From positions 227,001 to 291,000 of the forward strand of contig CAJIYH010000006.1 in the NCBI GenBank assembly GCA_905181615.1: a stretch of DNA of 64,000 nt, given 5' to 3'. Under the pieces are notes generated by a model, which saw only the letters and a program-made list of their open reading frames with translations, did not search any database and was not told the DNA's origin. This stretch comes from an uncultured Flavobacteriaceae bacterium (GTDB taxonomy: Bacteria; Bacteroidota; Bacteroidia; Flavobacteriales; Flavobacteriaceae). This document shows, in pieces, positions 1 through 9,831 of the stretch. Positions within the stretch are counted from its first letter, which is position 1. Every line of letters starts with the position of its first letter. The translations under genes and the position numbers were made by a program.

Positions 1-714
1 ATGAGTAAAATTTATTTATTTCGACATGCTCAGGCATCAATAGGAAGTTCTAATTATGATGTTTTATCATCAAAAGGGGAAGTCCAAGCTACTGAACTTG
101 GGAAATATCTTTGTGAAAAGAAAATAGTCTTTGATAAAATTTATACCGGAGATTTAAGAAGGCAACAACATACAGCCGAGCTTGTTTCTGAAGAATATAA
201 CAAAAGTGGAATTTCAATTCCTAACCCTATAGTTTTAAAAGACCTCAATGAGCATCAAGCTCCTGATGCTATGAAATCAGAATTACCAAAGATGATGCTT
301 ACAGATCCTTATCTAAAAGATTTACAAGTTCAAGCTGAAAGTAATCCTAAGAATAAGCATTCCTATATGATGTTAGGATTTAAATATTTTTTACATAAAT
401 GGGTTGAAAATGAAATAAGTGTTGCAGGGGTTATTCCTTGGAAAGAATTTAGAATCAATTCTGTAAATGGCTTAAATTCTATACTTAAAAACACCGAAAA
501 AGGAGAAACTATTGGGGTATTTACTTCGGGTGGAACTATAAGTTCTATGGTAAGTGAAGTCTTGAAAATAACCAATGAAATTACAGTTGCTGACTTAAAT
601 TTTTCTGTAAGGAACACTTCTTTCTCTTCACTTCTTTTTTCAAATAATGAAACAAGTTTATTGTCTTTCAATGAACTACCTCATTTAGAAGGCAAAATGA
701 TAACTTTTGTTTAA
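1..714 (+). CDS. Histidine phosphatase family protein
   Basis: A 237-residue protein of the phosphoglycerate-mutase-like histidine phosphatase superfamily. The N-terminal strand ends in RHA (Arg8-His9), a variant of the RHG signature in which the histidine becomes phosphorylated. A second family-like stretch, FTSGGTISS, lies near residue 176; it takes the place of the usual 'SHGG' motif and has no obvious second histidine. The ATG is the first base of the window, but since the RHA motif normally lies within ten residues of the N-terminus the gene is probably complete. The substrate cannot be inferred. The downstream genes are convergent, so it is probably a single gene or the end of an operon outside the window. 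Confidence 0.8.
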   Translation: MSKIYLFRHAQASIGSSNYDVLSSKGEVQATELGKYLCEKKIVFDKIYTGDLRRQQHTAELVSEEYNKSGISIPNPIVLKDLNEHQAPDAMKSELPKMMLTDPYLKDLQVQAESNPKNKHSYMMLGFKYFLHKWVENEISVAGVIPWKEFRINSVNGLNSILKNTEKGETIGVFTSGGTISSMVSEVLKITNEITVADLNFSVRNTSFSSLLFSNNETSLLSFNELPHLEGKMITFV

Positions 715-759
715 GGGTTCTTTAATTTTAAGTAGTCAGAACATAAATCCAGAATGGGT

Positions 760-1959
760 TTATATGTTTTCAGGACTTAATTTGACCGACTTTAGTTGAT
801 TTTTTTCATCCACAAAAACAGTCCAAACAACAAAGATTTCGTTATTGAATATTTCTAATTGAGGTACTCCTGTGTTTCTTCCTCCATCAATTTTAGATAT
901 TGTAATTGGTGCTGAAATTTTTCCATCTATTGAAACCTTTTTTACCCTCAAATATGTGCCTAAATCATCCCCTTCCATATAACTAACAACTACTTCCTGT
1001 TCGTTTAAGAAAGCAACATCTACTCTACCAATAGCATCATGATCGTTAATCTTTATTGGGGTGTCAAAATAAGCCCCATTGGATTTCGAAAACGAAAGAT
1101 TGACTGTTGGATTTTCATTAGAGACCGTAAACCAACTGACAGCCAGATTATTTGAGTTAACAGAAACTTTAGGGCCGTTTACGGGACATCCGTTTATTAT
1201 CCATCCATCGTTATTGACAGGAGTTGGAGCTTCCCAAACACCATTTACTTTTCGGGCAATATAAATGTCTCGAACCTCTTTCTCGCTCCTGTCTCTATAA
1301 ACAACTATAGGCCCGTCATTAGTAACTGCTATTGATGTCTGGCAACAGTCACAAGTTGAGGAATCGAGTTCGCTTTCATTGATAACATAACCGTTACTTG
1401 TGATTTCGGCAAAGCGAATGGTCATCGGTTTATGATGTCCATCTGGCTCTTTGTCTACTGTATTCCTTCCGTCCAGCCAGGTAATAAAAAATCCTTGGTT
1501 AGCATTGGGAATTATACTTACAAAACCATGCTCTGCTTTAACACCATCGGTATGTAATATAAAATCTTCTTTTATTTTCTCGCCCGATAATTTTTGGAGA
1601 CTTAAAACAACATCATAGGTATAGGTTCCAGAAGCAGATTTCTTTAAGTAGCTTGTTAGTATTAAATCCCCATTAATTGCATGAGCTGGAAAATCAGCCC
1701 AATTAACAAACCAGTCGGAACCAGTCGCTATTGTTTGGGGATTAATCCATTTTCCATCGTTGAATTGACTGAAATTTAGGGCAACTTTCTTGTCTTTAGT
1801 AGAAGAAATCCATGATAATGACAAAGAACCGTTTTTAGAAACTAAACTAGGCTGTGCATTACTATTCTCATACAGAAAAGGAATTTCCTCTATTACAACC
1901 TCTTTAGAGGTACAAGAAACAATAGTTAAGAAAGAGAAAATGACAATGAACTTCTTCAT
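760..1959 (-). CDS. Sialidase/beta-propeller-like lipoprotein with CDCC motif
   Basis: A 399-residue exported lipoprotein. The signal sequence ends in a lipobox with Cys16 (IVSC). The body contains repeated beta-propeller-like strands (SLSWISST, FITWLDGRN, IVVYRDRS, LAVSWFTV, FVVWTVFV) that resemble BNR/sialidase repeats. A conspicuous cluster C-D-C-C sits at residues 203-206, followed by a further Cys in NGCPVNG. I recognise a family with this CDCCQT and YRDRS pattern, usually annotated 'sialidase family', but no glycosidase active site is evident and its function is not established. It starts one base after a TlpA-type thioredoxin gene ends, so the two are probably co-transcribed and may act together on thiols or metals in the cell envelope. 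The last link is inference. Confidence 0.65.
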   Translation of the reverse strand: MKKFIVIFSFLTIVSCTSKEVVIEEIPFLYENSNAQPSLVSKNGSLSLSWISSTKDKKVALNFSQFNDGKWINPQTIATGSDWFVNWADFPAHAINGDLILTSYLKKSASGTYTYDVVLSLQKLSGEKIKEDFILHTDGVKAEHGFVSIIPNANQGFFITWLDGRNTVDKEPDGHHKPMTIRFAEITSNGYVINESELDSSTCDCCQTSIAVTNDGPIVVYRDRSEKEVRDIYIARKVNGVWEAPTPVNNDGWIINGCPVNGPKVSVNSNNLAVSWFTVSNENPTVNLSFSKSNGAYFDTPIKINDHDAIGRVDVAFLNEQEVVVSYMEGDDLGTYLRVKKVSIDGKISAPITISKIDGGRNTGVPQLEIFNNEIFVVWTVFVDEKNQLKSVKLSPENI

Positions 1960-1960
1960 A

Positions 1961-2449
1961 TTACAAGGTTTTTAATTTATTTATTATTTGTTCTGAATCC
2001 CAAGCAATTGTTCCTACAATAGTTTCAATTTTTTTTCCATTTTCATCAAAAATATAGGATGTTGGTAAAGAATAGATTCCAAGCATTTCATTAGATTCAA
2101 CAGACTTCAAAAAGTTAAAGTCAAAATTCTTGTCCTTTTTAAACGTAGATATTTTAGATGTTGTTTCATCAGAAACTAATAAAAAAATATAGTTGTGGTT
2201 TTCTAATATTTCTTCAGCTCTTTTTAGCCCAGGCATCTCCTTTATGCATGGTCTGCACCATGTGGCCCAGTAATTAATTACAATTTTCTTTCCCTTATAG
2301 ACCGTCAAATCTACTTTGTTGTCATTTAAATCTACAAATAAAGTTTTGAGTTGTATGGATTCTAAATCAGAAAAATCTCTACTTTTAGAAATGCCTGAAT
2401 TACATCCAAAGAACAAAATCAAACAACTTATAAAAACCAAATCTTTCAT
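1961..2449 (-). CDS. TlpA-like thioredoxin lipoprotein
   Basis: A 162-residue membrane-anchored thiol-disulfide oxidoreductase. A short signal with lipobox Cys16 (FFGC) is followed by an AhpC/TSA-Redoxin fold: INYWATWCRPC carries the redox pair Cys65-Cys68, and a cis-Pro loop appears near SLPTSYIFDENG. This pattern is typical of TlpA/ResA-family reductases in the periplasm. It is the first gene of a probable two-gene minus-strand operon with the CDCC lipoprotein downstream (one base gap), which makes that protein a likely redox partner or client. No promoter box was recognised with confidence upstream. Confidence 0.85.
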   Translation of the reverse strand: MKDLVFISCLILFFGCNSGISKSRDFSDLESIQLKTLFVDLNDNKVDLTVYKGKKIVINYWATWCRPCIKEMPGLKRAEEILENHNYIFLLVSDETTSKISTFKKDKNFDFNFLKSVESNEMLGIYSLPTSYIFDENGKKIETIVGTIAWDSEQIINKLKTL

Positions 2450-2632
2450 AGAATTATTTTTATTTTAATAAATTTAGTTAAAACGGATGAGTTTAAAAAA
2501 CACAAAGGTAAATGTTCTATGATTTTAACTTCACCCCCATATTTCGCAAGATATGTGGTAAGTGGTTAACTAATCCATCATATATCAAAATGTAATATTT
2601 ATAGATTATTATAATTAAGTTAATTGAAGCAA

Positions 2633-2695
2633 TGTAGAATTAAACAATTCTACACCATCCTTACTGTGAGGGTACTGTTTAATCACAGTACCCTC
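2633..2695. repeat. Two adjacent perfect inverted repeats
   Basis: The first hairpin has arms at 2634-2641 and 2646-2653 (GTAGAATT / AATTCTAC) with loop AAAC; outer T2633 and A2654 can also pair. The second has 11-base arms at 2668-2678 and 2685-2695 (GAGGGTACTGT / ACAGTACCCTC) with loop TTAATC. The second arm is followed by CTTGTGG rather than a T run, so it does not look like a standard intrinsic terminator. Possible roles are a leader structure, a protein-binding site or part of a small RNA. Confidence 0.6.
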
Positions 2696-2744
2696 TTGTG
2701 GTTTCTAATAACATGACAAAATGTCCATTATTTGGTAATTTTAC

Positions 2745-2752
2745 TATCTTTG
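2745..2752 (+). promoter_or_regulatory. Candidate -7 box upstream of miaB
   Basis: TATCTTTG matches the Bacteroidota -7 consensus TAnnTTTG, about 95 bases before the miaB start. I see no TTG at the expected 17-23 base spacing, so support rests on the -7 box alone. Confidence 0.4.
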
Positions 2753-2847
2753 TAAAGCTATACCCCCATACATGGGAGGAAGGTAAAAAGTAATAAAAAT
2801 AAATTGCAAGGTTTCCCCCCATAGAAATTTGTAAAAAATATAAAGTA

Positions 2848-4362
2848 TTGAAAACCAAAACAGTAAGTATTAAGGAAAGTAGAGGATTATCATCTTCCCC
2901 CCAACCTTCCCCGCATAAAAATCCGAACCAATTTAACGGAGAAGTACTTACTAATCAAGAAGTTACACCAAAAAAAACCCATAATAAACGAGTATATATA
3001 GAGTCGTATGGATGCAGCATGAATTTTGCTGACAGTGGGGTGGTTGCGTCAATCTTATCAACTGAAGGTTTTGAGACTACAGTCGAAATGAAAGAAGCCG
3101 ATCTTGTATTAATTAACACCTGCTCTATTCGTGATAAGGCGGAGCAAACGGTTCGTAAACGTCTTGAAAAATTCAATGCCGTTAAAAGAATTAACCCCAA
3201 AATGAAAGTTGGTGTTTTGGGTTGTATGGCAGAGCGATTAAAAGAAAAATTTTTAGAAGAAGAAAAAATAGTGGATATGGTTGTTGGTCCAGATGCATAT
3301 AAAGATTTGCCCAACCTACTCCAAGAAATCGAGAGTGGACGAAATGCAGTAAATGTAATTCTATCTAAAGAAGAAACTTATGGAGACATTGCTCCGGTTC
3401 GTCTTCAATCGAATGGAGTAACTGCCTTTGTTTCGATTACACGGGGGTGTGATAACATGTGTACATTTTGTGTAGTCCCATTTACTCGTGGCAGAGAGCG
3501 AAGTCGAGATCCTAAAAGTATTCTAGAAGAAATTAATGATTTAGTTTCAAAAGGATTTAAAGAAGTGACTCTTTTGGGTCAAAATGTAGACAGCTACCTC
3601 TGGTATGGCGGTGGACTCAAAAAGGATTTTGACAAAGCAACAACACTTCAGCAAAAAACAGCTGTAAATTTTGCGCAATTACTTTCTCTAGTTGCTCAAG
3701 AGCACCACAAAATGAGAATACGATTTTCTACATCTAACCCGCAAGACCTTACTTTAGATGTAATTCACGCGATGGCCACTTTTGATAATATATGTAAACA
3801 CATTCATTTACCTGTTCAATCTGGAAGTGATCGAATTTTAAAGAAAATGAACCGTTTACATACACGTCAAGAATATTTTGACTTAATCGATAACATTAAA
3901 AAGATAATTCCAGAATGTTCTATATCTCAAGACCTTATTGCTGGTTTTCCAACCGAAACCGAAGAGGATCATAAAGACACCTTGAGTCTTATGGATTATG
4001 TTCAATATCATTTTGGGTTTATGTTTTCTTATTCCGAACGCCCAGGCACACTAGCCGAACGCAAGTTAGAAGATGACATATCCGAAGAAGTGAAACTAAG
4101 AAGATTACAAGAAATAATTGAAAAACAACGCGTTCATAGTCGCCATAGAACAGCGGGGTATAAAGACAAAACAGTTTGTGTGCTGATTGAACGTGAGTCT
4201 AAAAAATCTGAATTTCAATGGAGCGGAAGAACTTCTCAAAACACGGTGGTTGTATTTCCAAAAGAACACTATAAAGTAGGTGACTTTGTTGATGTCAAGA
4301 TCAACGACTGCACCTCAGCAACATTAATAGGAATTCCTTTAGGAATTTCTGAAACAATATAA
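2848..4362 (+). CDS. miaB: tRNA-2-methylthio-N6-dimethylallyladenosine synthase MiaB
   Basis: A radical-SAM methylthiotransferase that converts i6A37 to ms2i6A37 in tRNAs reading UNN codons. The N-terminal UPF0004 domain has the three cluster-binding cysteines (Cys56 in SYGCSMN, Cys92 in NTCS, Cys126 in LGCMAE). The radical-SAM motif CxxxCxxC lies at Cys201, Cys205 and Cys208, and a TRAM domain closes the protein near residues 440-500. The start is uncertain: TTG at 2848 is the only usable codon and gives about 50 residues before the conserved core, including a low-complexity SSPQPSPHK stretch, more than I would expect. The sigma-54 activator follows after three bases, suggesting a shared transcript. 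Confidence 0.93.
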   Translation: MKTKTVSIKESRGLSSSPQPSPHKNPNQFNGEVLTNQEVTPKKTHNKRVYIESYGCSMNFADSGVVASILSTEGFETTVEMKEADLVLINTCSIRDKAEQTVRKRLEKFNAVKRINPKMKVGVLGCMAERLKEKFLEEEKIVDMVVGPDAYKDLPNLLQEIESGRNAVNVILSKEETYGDIAPVRLQSNGVTAFVSITRGCDNMCTFCVVPFTRGRERSRDPKSILEEINDLVSKGFKEVTLLGQNVDSYLWYGGGLKKDFDKATTLQQKTAVNFAQLLSLVAQEHHKMRIRFSTSNPQDLTLDVIHAMATFDNICKHIHLPVQSGSDRILKKMNRLHTRQEYFDLIDNIKKIIPECSISQDLIAGFPTETEEDHKDTLSLMDYVQYHFGFMFSYSERPGTLAERKLEDDISEEVKLRRLQEIIEKQRVHSRHRTAGYKDKTVCVLIERESKKSEFQWSGRTSQNTVVVFPKEHYKVGDFVDVKINDCTSATLIGIPLGISETI

Positions 4363-4365
4363 AAA

Positions 4366-5631
4366 ATGGAATCAATTCAAGCTATAAAGCAGCGGTTTGG
4401 TATCATTGGAATGAACCCTTTGCTTAACCGAGCGTTAGAGAAAGCCCTTCGAGTTGCGGTAACAGATATTTCTGTTTTGGTGACTGGTGAAAGTGGGGTT
4501 GGAAAAGAAAATATTCCCAAAATAATCCATCAATATTCTCACAGAAAACATGCCAAATATATTGCTGTAAACTGTGGAGCAATTCCAGAAGGAACTATTG
4601 ATAGCGAACTTTTTGGGCATGAAAAAGGTGCTTTTACAGGAGCAACATCGACCCGAAGTGGGTATTTTGAAGTTGCTGATGAAGGAACTATTTTTTTGGA
4701 CGAAGTTGGAGAACTTCCTCTTGCAACTCAAGTCAGACTTCTACGAGTTTTAGAAACTGGAGAATTTTTGAAAGTAGGTTCTTCTAAAACTCAAAAAACT
4801 AATGTTCGAATTGTTGCTGCAACCAATGTTCAAATGCGGGATGCTATTCAGAAAGGGAAATTTCGAGAAGATTTATATTACAGACTAAGTACCGTTGAAA
4901 TAAATTTACCTCCCTTAAGAGAACGCAAAGAAGATATTCCGTTGTTGTTTAGGAAATTTGCCTCTGATTTTGCCCAGAAATATCACATGCCTACCGTTCG
5001 ATTAAATGATGCTGCGCAACATACCTTATCTCAATATAATTGGAATGGTAACATCAGACAACTAAGAAATGTAGCAGAACAGATTTCAGTTCTTGAAAAG
5101 GAGCGCGACTTGACCCCTCAAATATTAAGGTCATACTTACCCGATATGGGCAGTCAGCTGCCTGCTCTGAAATCAGATGGAAAAGAATCTAGTGATTTTG
5201 CCTCCGAACGCGAGATTTTATATAAAGTCCTTTTTGACATGAAGAATGATTTAAACGATCTTAAAAAGCTTACTTTAGAACTCATGAATCAAGAAACAAC
5301 GGAAGCTGTTCAAGAAAAAAATCAAAACTTAATAAATAAGATATACGGTTCTAATTCTTCTGAAGAAAAATCCCAAAACATAGAATCTTTAGCTGTTGAT
5401 AACCAATACCAAGAAACGGTTCATGAATCCGAAGAATCTTATGATTATGCCGAAACAATTGTCGAAGAAGAGCCTTTATCCCTTCTTCAAAAAGAAATTG
5501 AAATGATAAAAACAGCTTTAGAAAGAAGTCAAGGAAAACGTAAATTAGCGGCTGAAGAACTTGGAATATCGGAACGAACTCTTTACCGTAAAATAAAACA
5601 ATATGATCTAAATGATGGCTCAGAAGGTTAA
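4366..5631 (+). CDS. Sigma-54-dependent transcriptional activator
   Basis: A 421-residue bacterial enhancer-binding protein. The AAA+ domain begins almost at the N-terminus: Walker A GESGVGKE at 41-48, the sigma-54 contact loop GAFTGA at 88-93, Walker B TIFLDE at 108-113, and a sensor/arginine region RLSTVEINLPPLRERKEDIP. A poorly conserved linker of about 120 residues precedes a Fis-type helix-turn-helix at the C-terminus (LAAEELGISERTLYRKI). There is no receiver or other N-terminal sensory domain, so activity is probably set by expression or by a partner. It lies between miaB and lptE, overlapping lptE by 20 bases, an arrangement I know as common in Flavobacteriia. Targets are unknown. Confidence 0.92.
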   Translation: MESIQAIKQRFGIIGMNPLLNRALEKALRVAVTDISVLVTGESGVGKENIPKIIHQYSHRKHAKYIAVNCGAIPEGTIDSELFGHEKGAFTGATSTRSGYFEVADEGTIFLDEVGELPLATQVRLLRVLETGEFLKVGSSKTQKTNVRIVAATNVQMRDAIQKGKFREDLYYRLSTVEINLPPLRERKEDIPLLFRKFASDFAQKYHMPTVRLNDAAQHTLSQYNWNGNIRQLRNVAEQISVLEKERDLTPQILRSYLPDMGSQLPALKSDGKESSDFASEREILYKVLFDMKNDLNDLKKLTLELMNQETTEAVQEKNQNLINKIYGSNSSEEKSQNIESLAVDNQYQETVHESEESYDYAETIVEEEPLSLLQKEIEMIKTALERSQGKRKLAAEELGISERTLYRKIKQYDLNDGSEG

Positions 5632-6148
5632 ATATTACAGATCCGCTCTAGGAATAACTATGCTGATACTATTGGTTCAAGCATGTGGAATCTACTCTTT
5701 TACAGGAGCTTCAATTCCAGCAGGAACTGAAACATTTCAGGTTAATTATTTTGAAAATATAGCCGGAAACAGACCTGGATCAACTATTGAACCTGGTTTG
5801 GATAGAGACTTTACACTGGCACTTCAAGATATTTTGATAAACCAGACCAATCTAAACCTAACCAACACTAATGGTGATCTTGTTTTTGAAGGAGAAATTG
5901 TAGAGTACGGAATTACTCCAATGTCTGCAACTGCTCAAAACACAGCTGCACAGAATAGATTGACCATTACAGTTAATGTGAGGTATTTTAATGTCAAAAG
6001 AGAAGAAGATAATTATGAAACTCGCTTTTCATTTTACTTTGATTATCCAGCAGAGCAACAATTATACGACATAAAAGATACTGCGCATGGAGAAATTTTT
6101 GAACGCATTACACAAGATATTTTTAACGCATCTTTAGCTAAATGGTAG
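5612..6148 (+). CDS. lptE: LPS assembly lipoprotein LptE
   Basis: A 178-residue outer-membrane lipoprotein. The signal sequence ends in a lipobox (VQAC, Cys25) followed by GIYSFTGASIP, a characteristic start of Bacteroidota LptE. The rest alternates beta strands and a helix as expected for the LptE fold (FQVNYFENIAG, LVFEGEIVEYGI, RLTITVNVRYFN). LptE plugs LptD and guides lipopolysaccharide to the outer leaflet. Two consecutive ATGs at 5612 and 5615 are possible starts; both overlap the end of the activator gene. The TPR-like gene follows almost directly. Confidence 0.85.
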   Translation: MMAQKVKYYRSALGITMLILLVQACGIYSFTGASIPAGTETFQVNYFENIAGNRPGSTIEPGLDRDFTLALQDILINQTNLNLTNTNGDLVFEGEIVEYGITPMSATAQNTAAQNRLTITVNVRYFNVKREEDNYETRFSFYFDYPAEQQLYDIKDTAHGEIFERITQDIFNASLAKW

Positions 6149-6149
6149 T

Positions 6150-6836
6150 ATGATGAATCTAGAAGAGTTTTCTTCCCTTTCTAAAAATTATGATGCGTTA
6201 AATGAAGAACAACGTCTTGATCTAGAAAAAATAACATACCGCTACCCTTATTTTCAAACAGCATATGCACTTTATTTAAAATCTCTAAAAGAACAGGAAA
6301 AGTTCAACTTTGACCTGATTCTTAAAAAAACCGCAGTGATTAGTCCCGAAAGGAATACCCTATATCATTGGCTTTATAAGGAGTTCAAAGTAATAGAAAA
6401 CAAAAATACAGGAACAGTAAAAGAAGAAAAAGAAACTACTAATACGTCACCAAAAAAAGTAGAAGAAAAATCTTTGCCTGTAAATCTTAGTTTTTTAGAA
6501 TGGTTAGAGTGGACAAAAAGCAAATCCGGTAACAACATTGAAGACATTGTCATAGAGCATCCTATTAGTGATAAGATAGAGCTTATTGATGCCTTTTTGA
6601 AAAACAAGCCAAAAATCCCACCCCTGTCCTCAAACGCTGAAACAGAAAGTTTATCTGAAGAAATTAAGTTCAATAAAAACGAATTAATGACCGAAACTTT
6701 AGCTAAAGTTTATGTCAAGCAAGGAAAGTTTAAGAAAGCTTTACTCGCATACAAGATATTAAGTTTGAAATATCCAGAAAAAAACAGTTTCTTTGCAGAC
6801 CAAATCAAAGCTATTAAAGATTTACAACAAAAATAA
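6150..6836 (+). CDS. TPR-like cytoplasmic protein of the lptE-secG operon
   Basis: A 228-residue soluble protein without signal peptide. The N-terminal part is helical with the pattern YRYPYFQTAYALYLKSLK, seen in Bacteroidota proteins of unknown function next to lptE. The C-terminal 50 residues form one clear tetratricopeptide-like helix pair (ETLAKVYVKQGKFKKALLAYKIL). The centre is charged and low in complexity. It begins one base after lptE stops and ends nine bases before secG, so all are probably on one transcript. A scaffolding or protein-interaction role is plausible from the repeat; nothing more specific can be said. Confidence 0.65.
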   Translation: MMNLEEFSSLSKNYDALNEEQRLDLEKITYRYPYFQTAYALYLKSLKEQEKFNFDLILKKTAVISPERNTLYHWLYKEFKVIENKNTGTVKEEKETTNTSPKKVEEKSLPVNLSFLEWLEWTKSKSGNNIEDIVIEHPISDKIELIDAFLKNKPKIPPLSSNAETESLSEEIKFNKNELMTETLAKVYVKQGKFKKALLAYKILSLKYPEKNSFFADQIKAIKDLQQK

Positions 6837-6845
6837 TATAATCTA

Positions 6846-7223
6846 ATGGGTACATTTTCAATTTTTATTACACTGATTCTAGTCGTGTGTTTTCTCCTTA
6901 TACTTGTTGTGATGGTTCAAAACCCTAAAGGAGGAGGGCTTTCCTCATCTTTTGGTGGCGGAGGCGGTCAACAATTAGGAGGTGTTCAAAAAACTACTGA
7001 CTTCCTTGACCGAAGTACTTGGGTATTAGCGACTCTTTTATTAGTTCTTATTTTACTATCCAACTTTAGTTTACCAACGTCTCAAACTGATTCAAATTCT
7101 GAATCAAAATTAATTGATTCAAATACACTTGAAGAAATTTCAACAGAAACTATTCAGGAAATCATTCCAGAGGTTGTTCCTGATACTTCTTCAGACATCG
7201 AAGAACCTGCTGCTATTGAATAG
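6846..7223 (+). CDS. secG: Protein translocase subunit SecG
   Basis: A 125-residue inner-membrane protein with the SecG plan: first membrane helix at about residues 4-24, a cytosolic loop rich in glycine and serine (NPKGGGLSSSFGGGGG), and a second helix at about 55-76. The C-terminal 45 residues form an acidic tail, longer than in E. coli but common in Bacteroidota. SecG stimulates SecYE translocation. It is the last gene of the miaB-to-secG run and is followed by a good intrinsic terminator. Confidence 0.9.
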   Translation: MGTFSIFITLILVVCFLLILVVMVQNPKGGGLSSSFGGGGGQQLGGVQKTTDFLDRSTWVLATLLLVLILLSNFSLPTSQTDSNSESKLIDSNTLEEISTETIQEIIPEVVPDTSSDIEEPAAIE

Positions 7224-7242
7224 CTAAACAATATTTTTTTTT

Positions 7243-7279
7243 AAAATGCCAACTTCCTGACAAGCTGGCATTTTTTTTT
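7243..7279 (+). terminator. Intrinsic terminator after secG
   Basis: Arms AAAATGCCA (7243-7251) and TGGCATTTT (7266-7274), an inner CTT/AAG pairing, and a run of T after the second arm. Confidence 0.85.
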
Positions 7280-7355
7280 ATATAAACTGACAAAAATTTA
7301 ATTGGCATAATTTATGAAATTATAAAAATGAAATTTATAAAATAAAACAAACAAT

Positions 7356-7634
7356 ATGAGTAAAATCAATATTAAACCTTTAGCAGACCGTGTTCTAATT
7401 GAACCAGCTGCTGCTGAAACCAAAACTTCTTCAGGTCTATACATACCAGATACTGCAAAAGAAAAACCTCAAAAAGGAATTGTTGCTGCTGCTGGTCCTG
7501 GAACCAAAGAAAATCCGGTTACTCTTAAAGTAGGAGATACCGTTCTTTATGGAAAATACGCTGGAACAGAACTTCAACATGATGGAAAAGACTTCTTAAT
7601 CATGAAAGAAAGTGATATCCTTGCAATTGTTTAA
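7356..7634 (+). CDS. groS: Co-chaperonin GroES
   Basis: A 92-residue Cpn10 subunit. Visible hallmarks are [14 protein letters not shown] at the N-terminus, the mobile loop region [13 protein letters not shown], the roof-to-core segment [15 protein letters not shown], and [14 protein letters not shown] at the C-terminus. Seven subunits cap GroEL during folding. The gene is 16 bases upstream of groEL, forming the usual heat-shock operon. I found no CIRCE element or clear TAnnTTTG box in the AT-rich leader, so control cannot be read from the sequence. Confidence 0.97.
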   Translation: MSKINIKPLADRVLIEPAAAETKTSSGLYIPDTAKEKPQKGIVAAAGPGTKENPVTLKVGDTVLYGKYAGTELQHDGKDFLIMKESDILAIV

Positions 7635-7644
7635 ACAAAACTAA

Positions 7645-9288
<1,644 letters not shown>

Positions 9289-9306
9289 TTTCCTGATTAT
9301 AGTTAT

Positions 9307-9336
9307 AAAAAAAGCGACCAATAGGTCGCTTTTTTT
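9307..9336. terminator. Bidirectional intrinsic terminator after groEL
   Basis: Perfect stem GCGACC (9314-9319) / GGTCGC (9324-9329) with loop AATA, flanked by seven A on the left and seven T on the right, so it can serve groEL and the convergent minus-strand metal cluster. Confidence 0.9.
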
Positions 9337-9353
9337 ATAGGGTTACTTTTTAT

Positions 9354-9831
9354 CTAAACAAACAAAATAATTAATGTCATTACAATACCCGCGTGAGTAA
9401 AATATATTCCTTTTTTAAATACAAAAGTATGCGGTAAAAACATCCGAAAAAAAGATATAACAAAAACAAAAGAGAAACTCCAAAGAAAATATTCAACCAA
9501 TAGATAGGGCTGTTAGTTGTAGCTTTATGAAGCTGAGTCATCTTATCCAAAAGGAAGGGAAGTTCTTTTTTAACATAAATAGTTTCACCTGTTGCTTGAT
9601 TATAAGTTCCGTCTTCAAAAAATAAGAGACTACCTTCCTGCTTTAGAATGGACAATCCTTTAATCTCAAAACCTCACCTAATATTTTTTCATCTAGATTT
9701 ACAGCAAGTGTAGTTTCTGTATTCTCCAAAATATTAAACGCATAATCGTTTCTAAATATCATTGCAATACCACTTATAAAGTTTACTACCATAATGCCAA
9801 CCAAATAAAATCCGAGGTAACGATGTATCAA
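9354..9831 (-). pseudogene. Decayed PepSY-associated membrane protein
   Basis: Three reading-frame pieces on the minus strand join into one protein of a flavobacterial PepSY-associated membrane family. Piece one (from 9831) gives a membrane helix after IHRYLGFYLVGIMV. The frame must shift once near 9645-9660 to continue into KQEGSLLFFEDGTYNQATGE and LHKATTNSPIYWLNIFFGVS. It must shift again near 9460-9470, in an A/T homopolymer stretch, to give FFRMFLPHTFVFKKGIYF and THAGIVMTLIILFV, ending at a stop at 9354-9356. Upstream, the frame stays open to an ATA at 9859-9861 preceded by a stop, hinting that the original ATG was lost. It is the last gene of the metal cluster. Two homopolymer sequencing errors are the alternative explanation. 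Confidence 0.75.

Larger units (their letters stand above)
2450..2847. other. Divergent intergenic region, tlpA-like / miaB
   Basis: About 400 bases without a gene between divergent transcription units. It holds two perfect hairpins (listed separately), a TAnnTTTG-type -7 box, and three copies of CCCCCATA at 2534-2541, 2763-2770 and 2816-2823, which stand out against the AT-rich background. I see no convincing small ORF. Confidence 0.6.

Noticed and set aside
363-671. Minus-strand frame opposite the phosphatase gene
   Set aside because: It lies wholly inside a recognisable gene on the other strand and shows no motif or start signal of its own.
7288-7330. Possible heat-shock or housekeeping promoter before groES
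   Set aside because: CTGACA and TTGGCA are present, but no matching -7 box at a proper distance and no CIRCE-like inverted repeat could be found.
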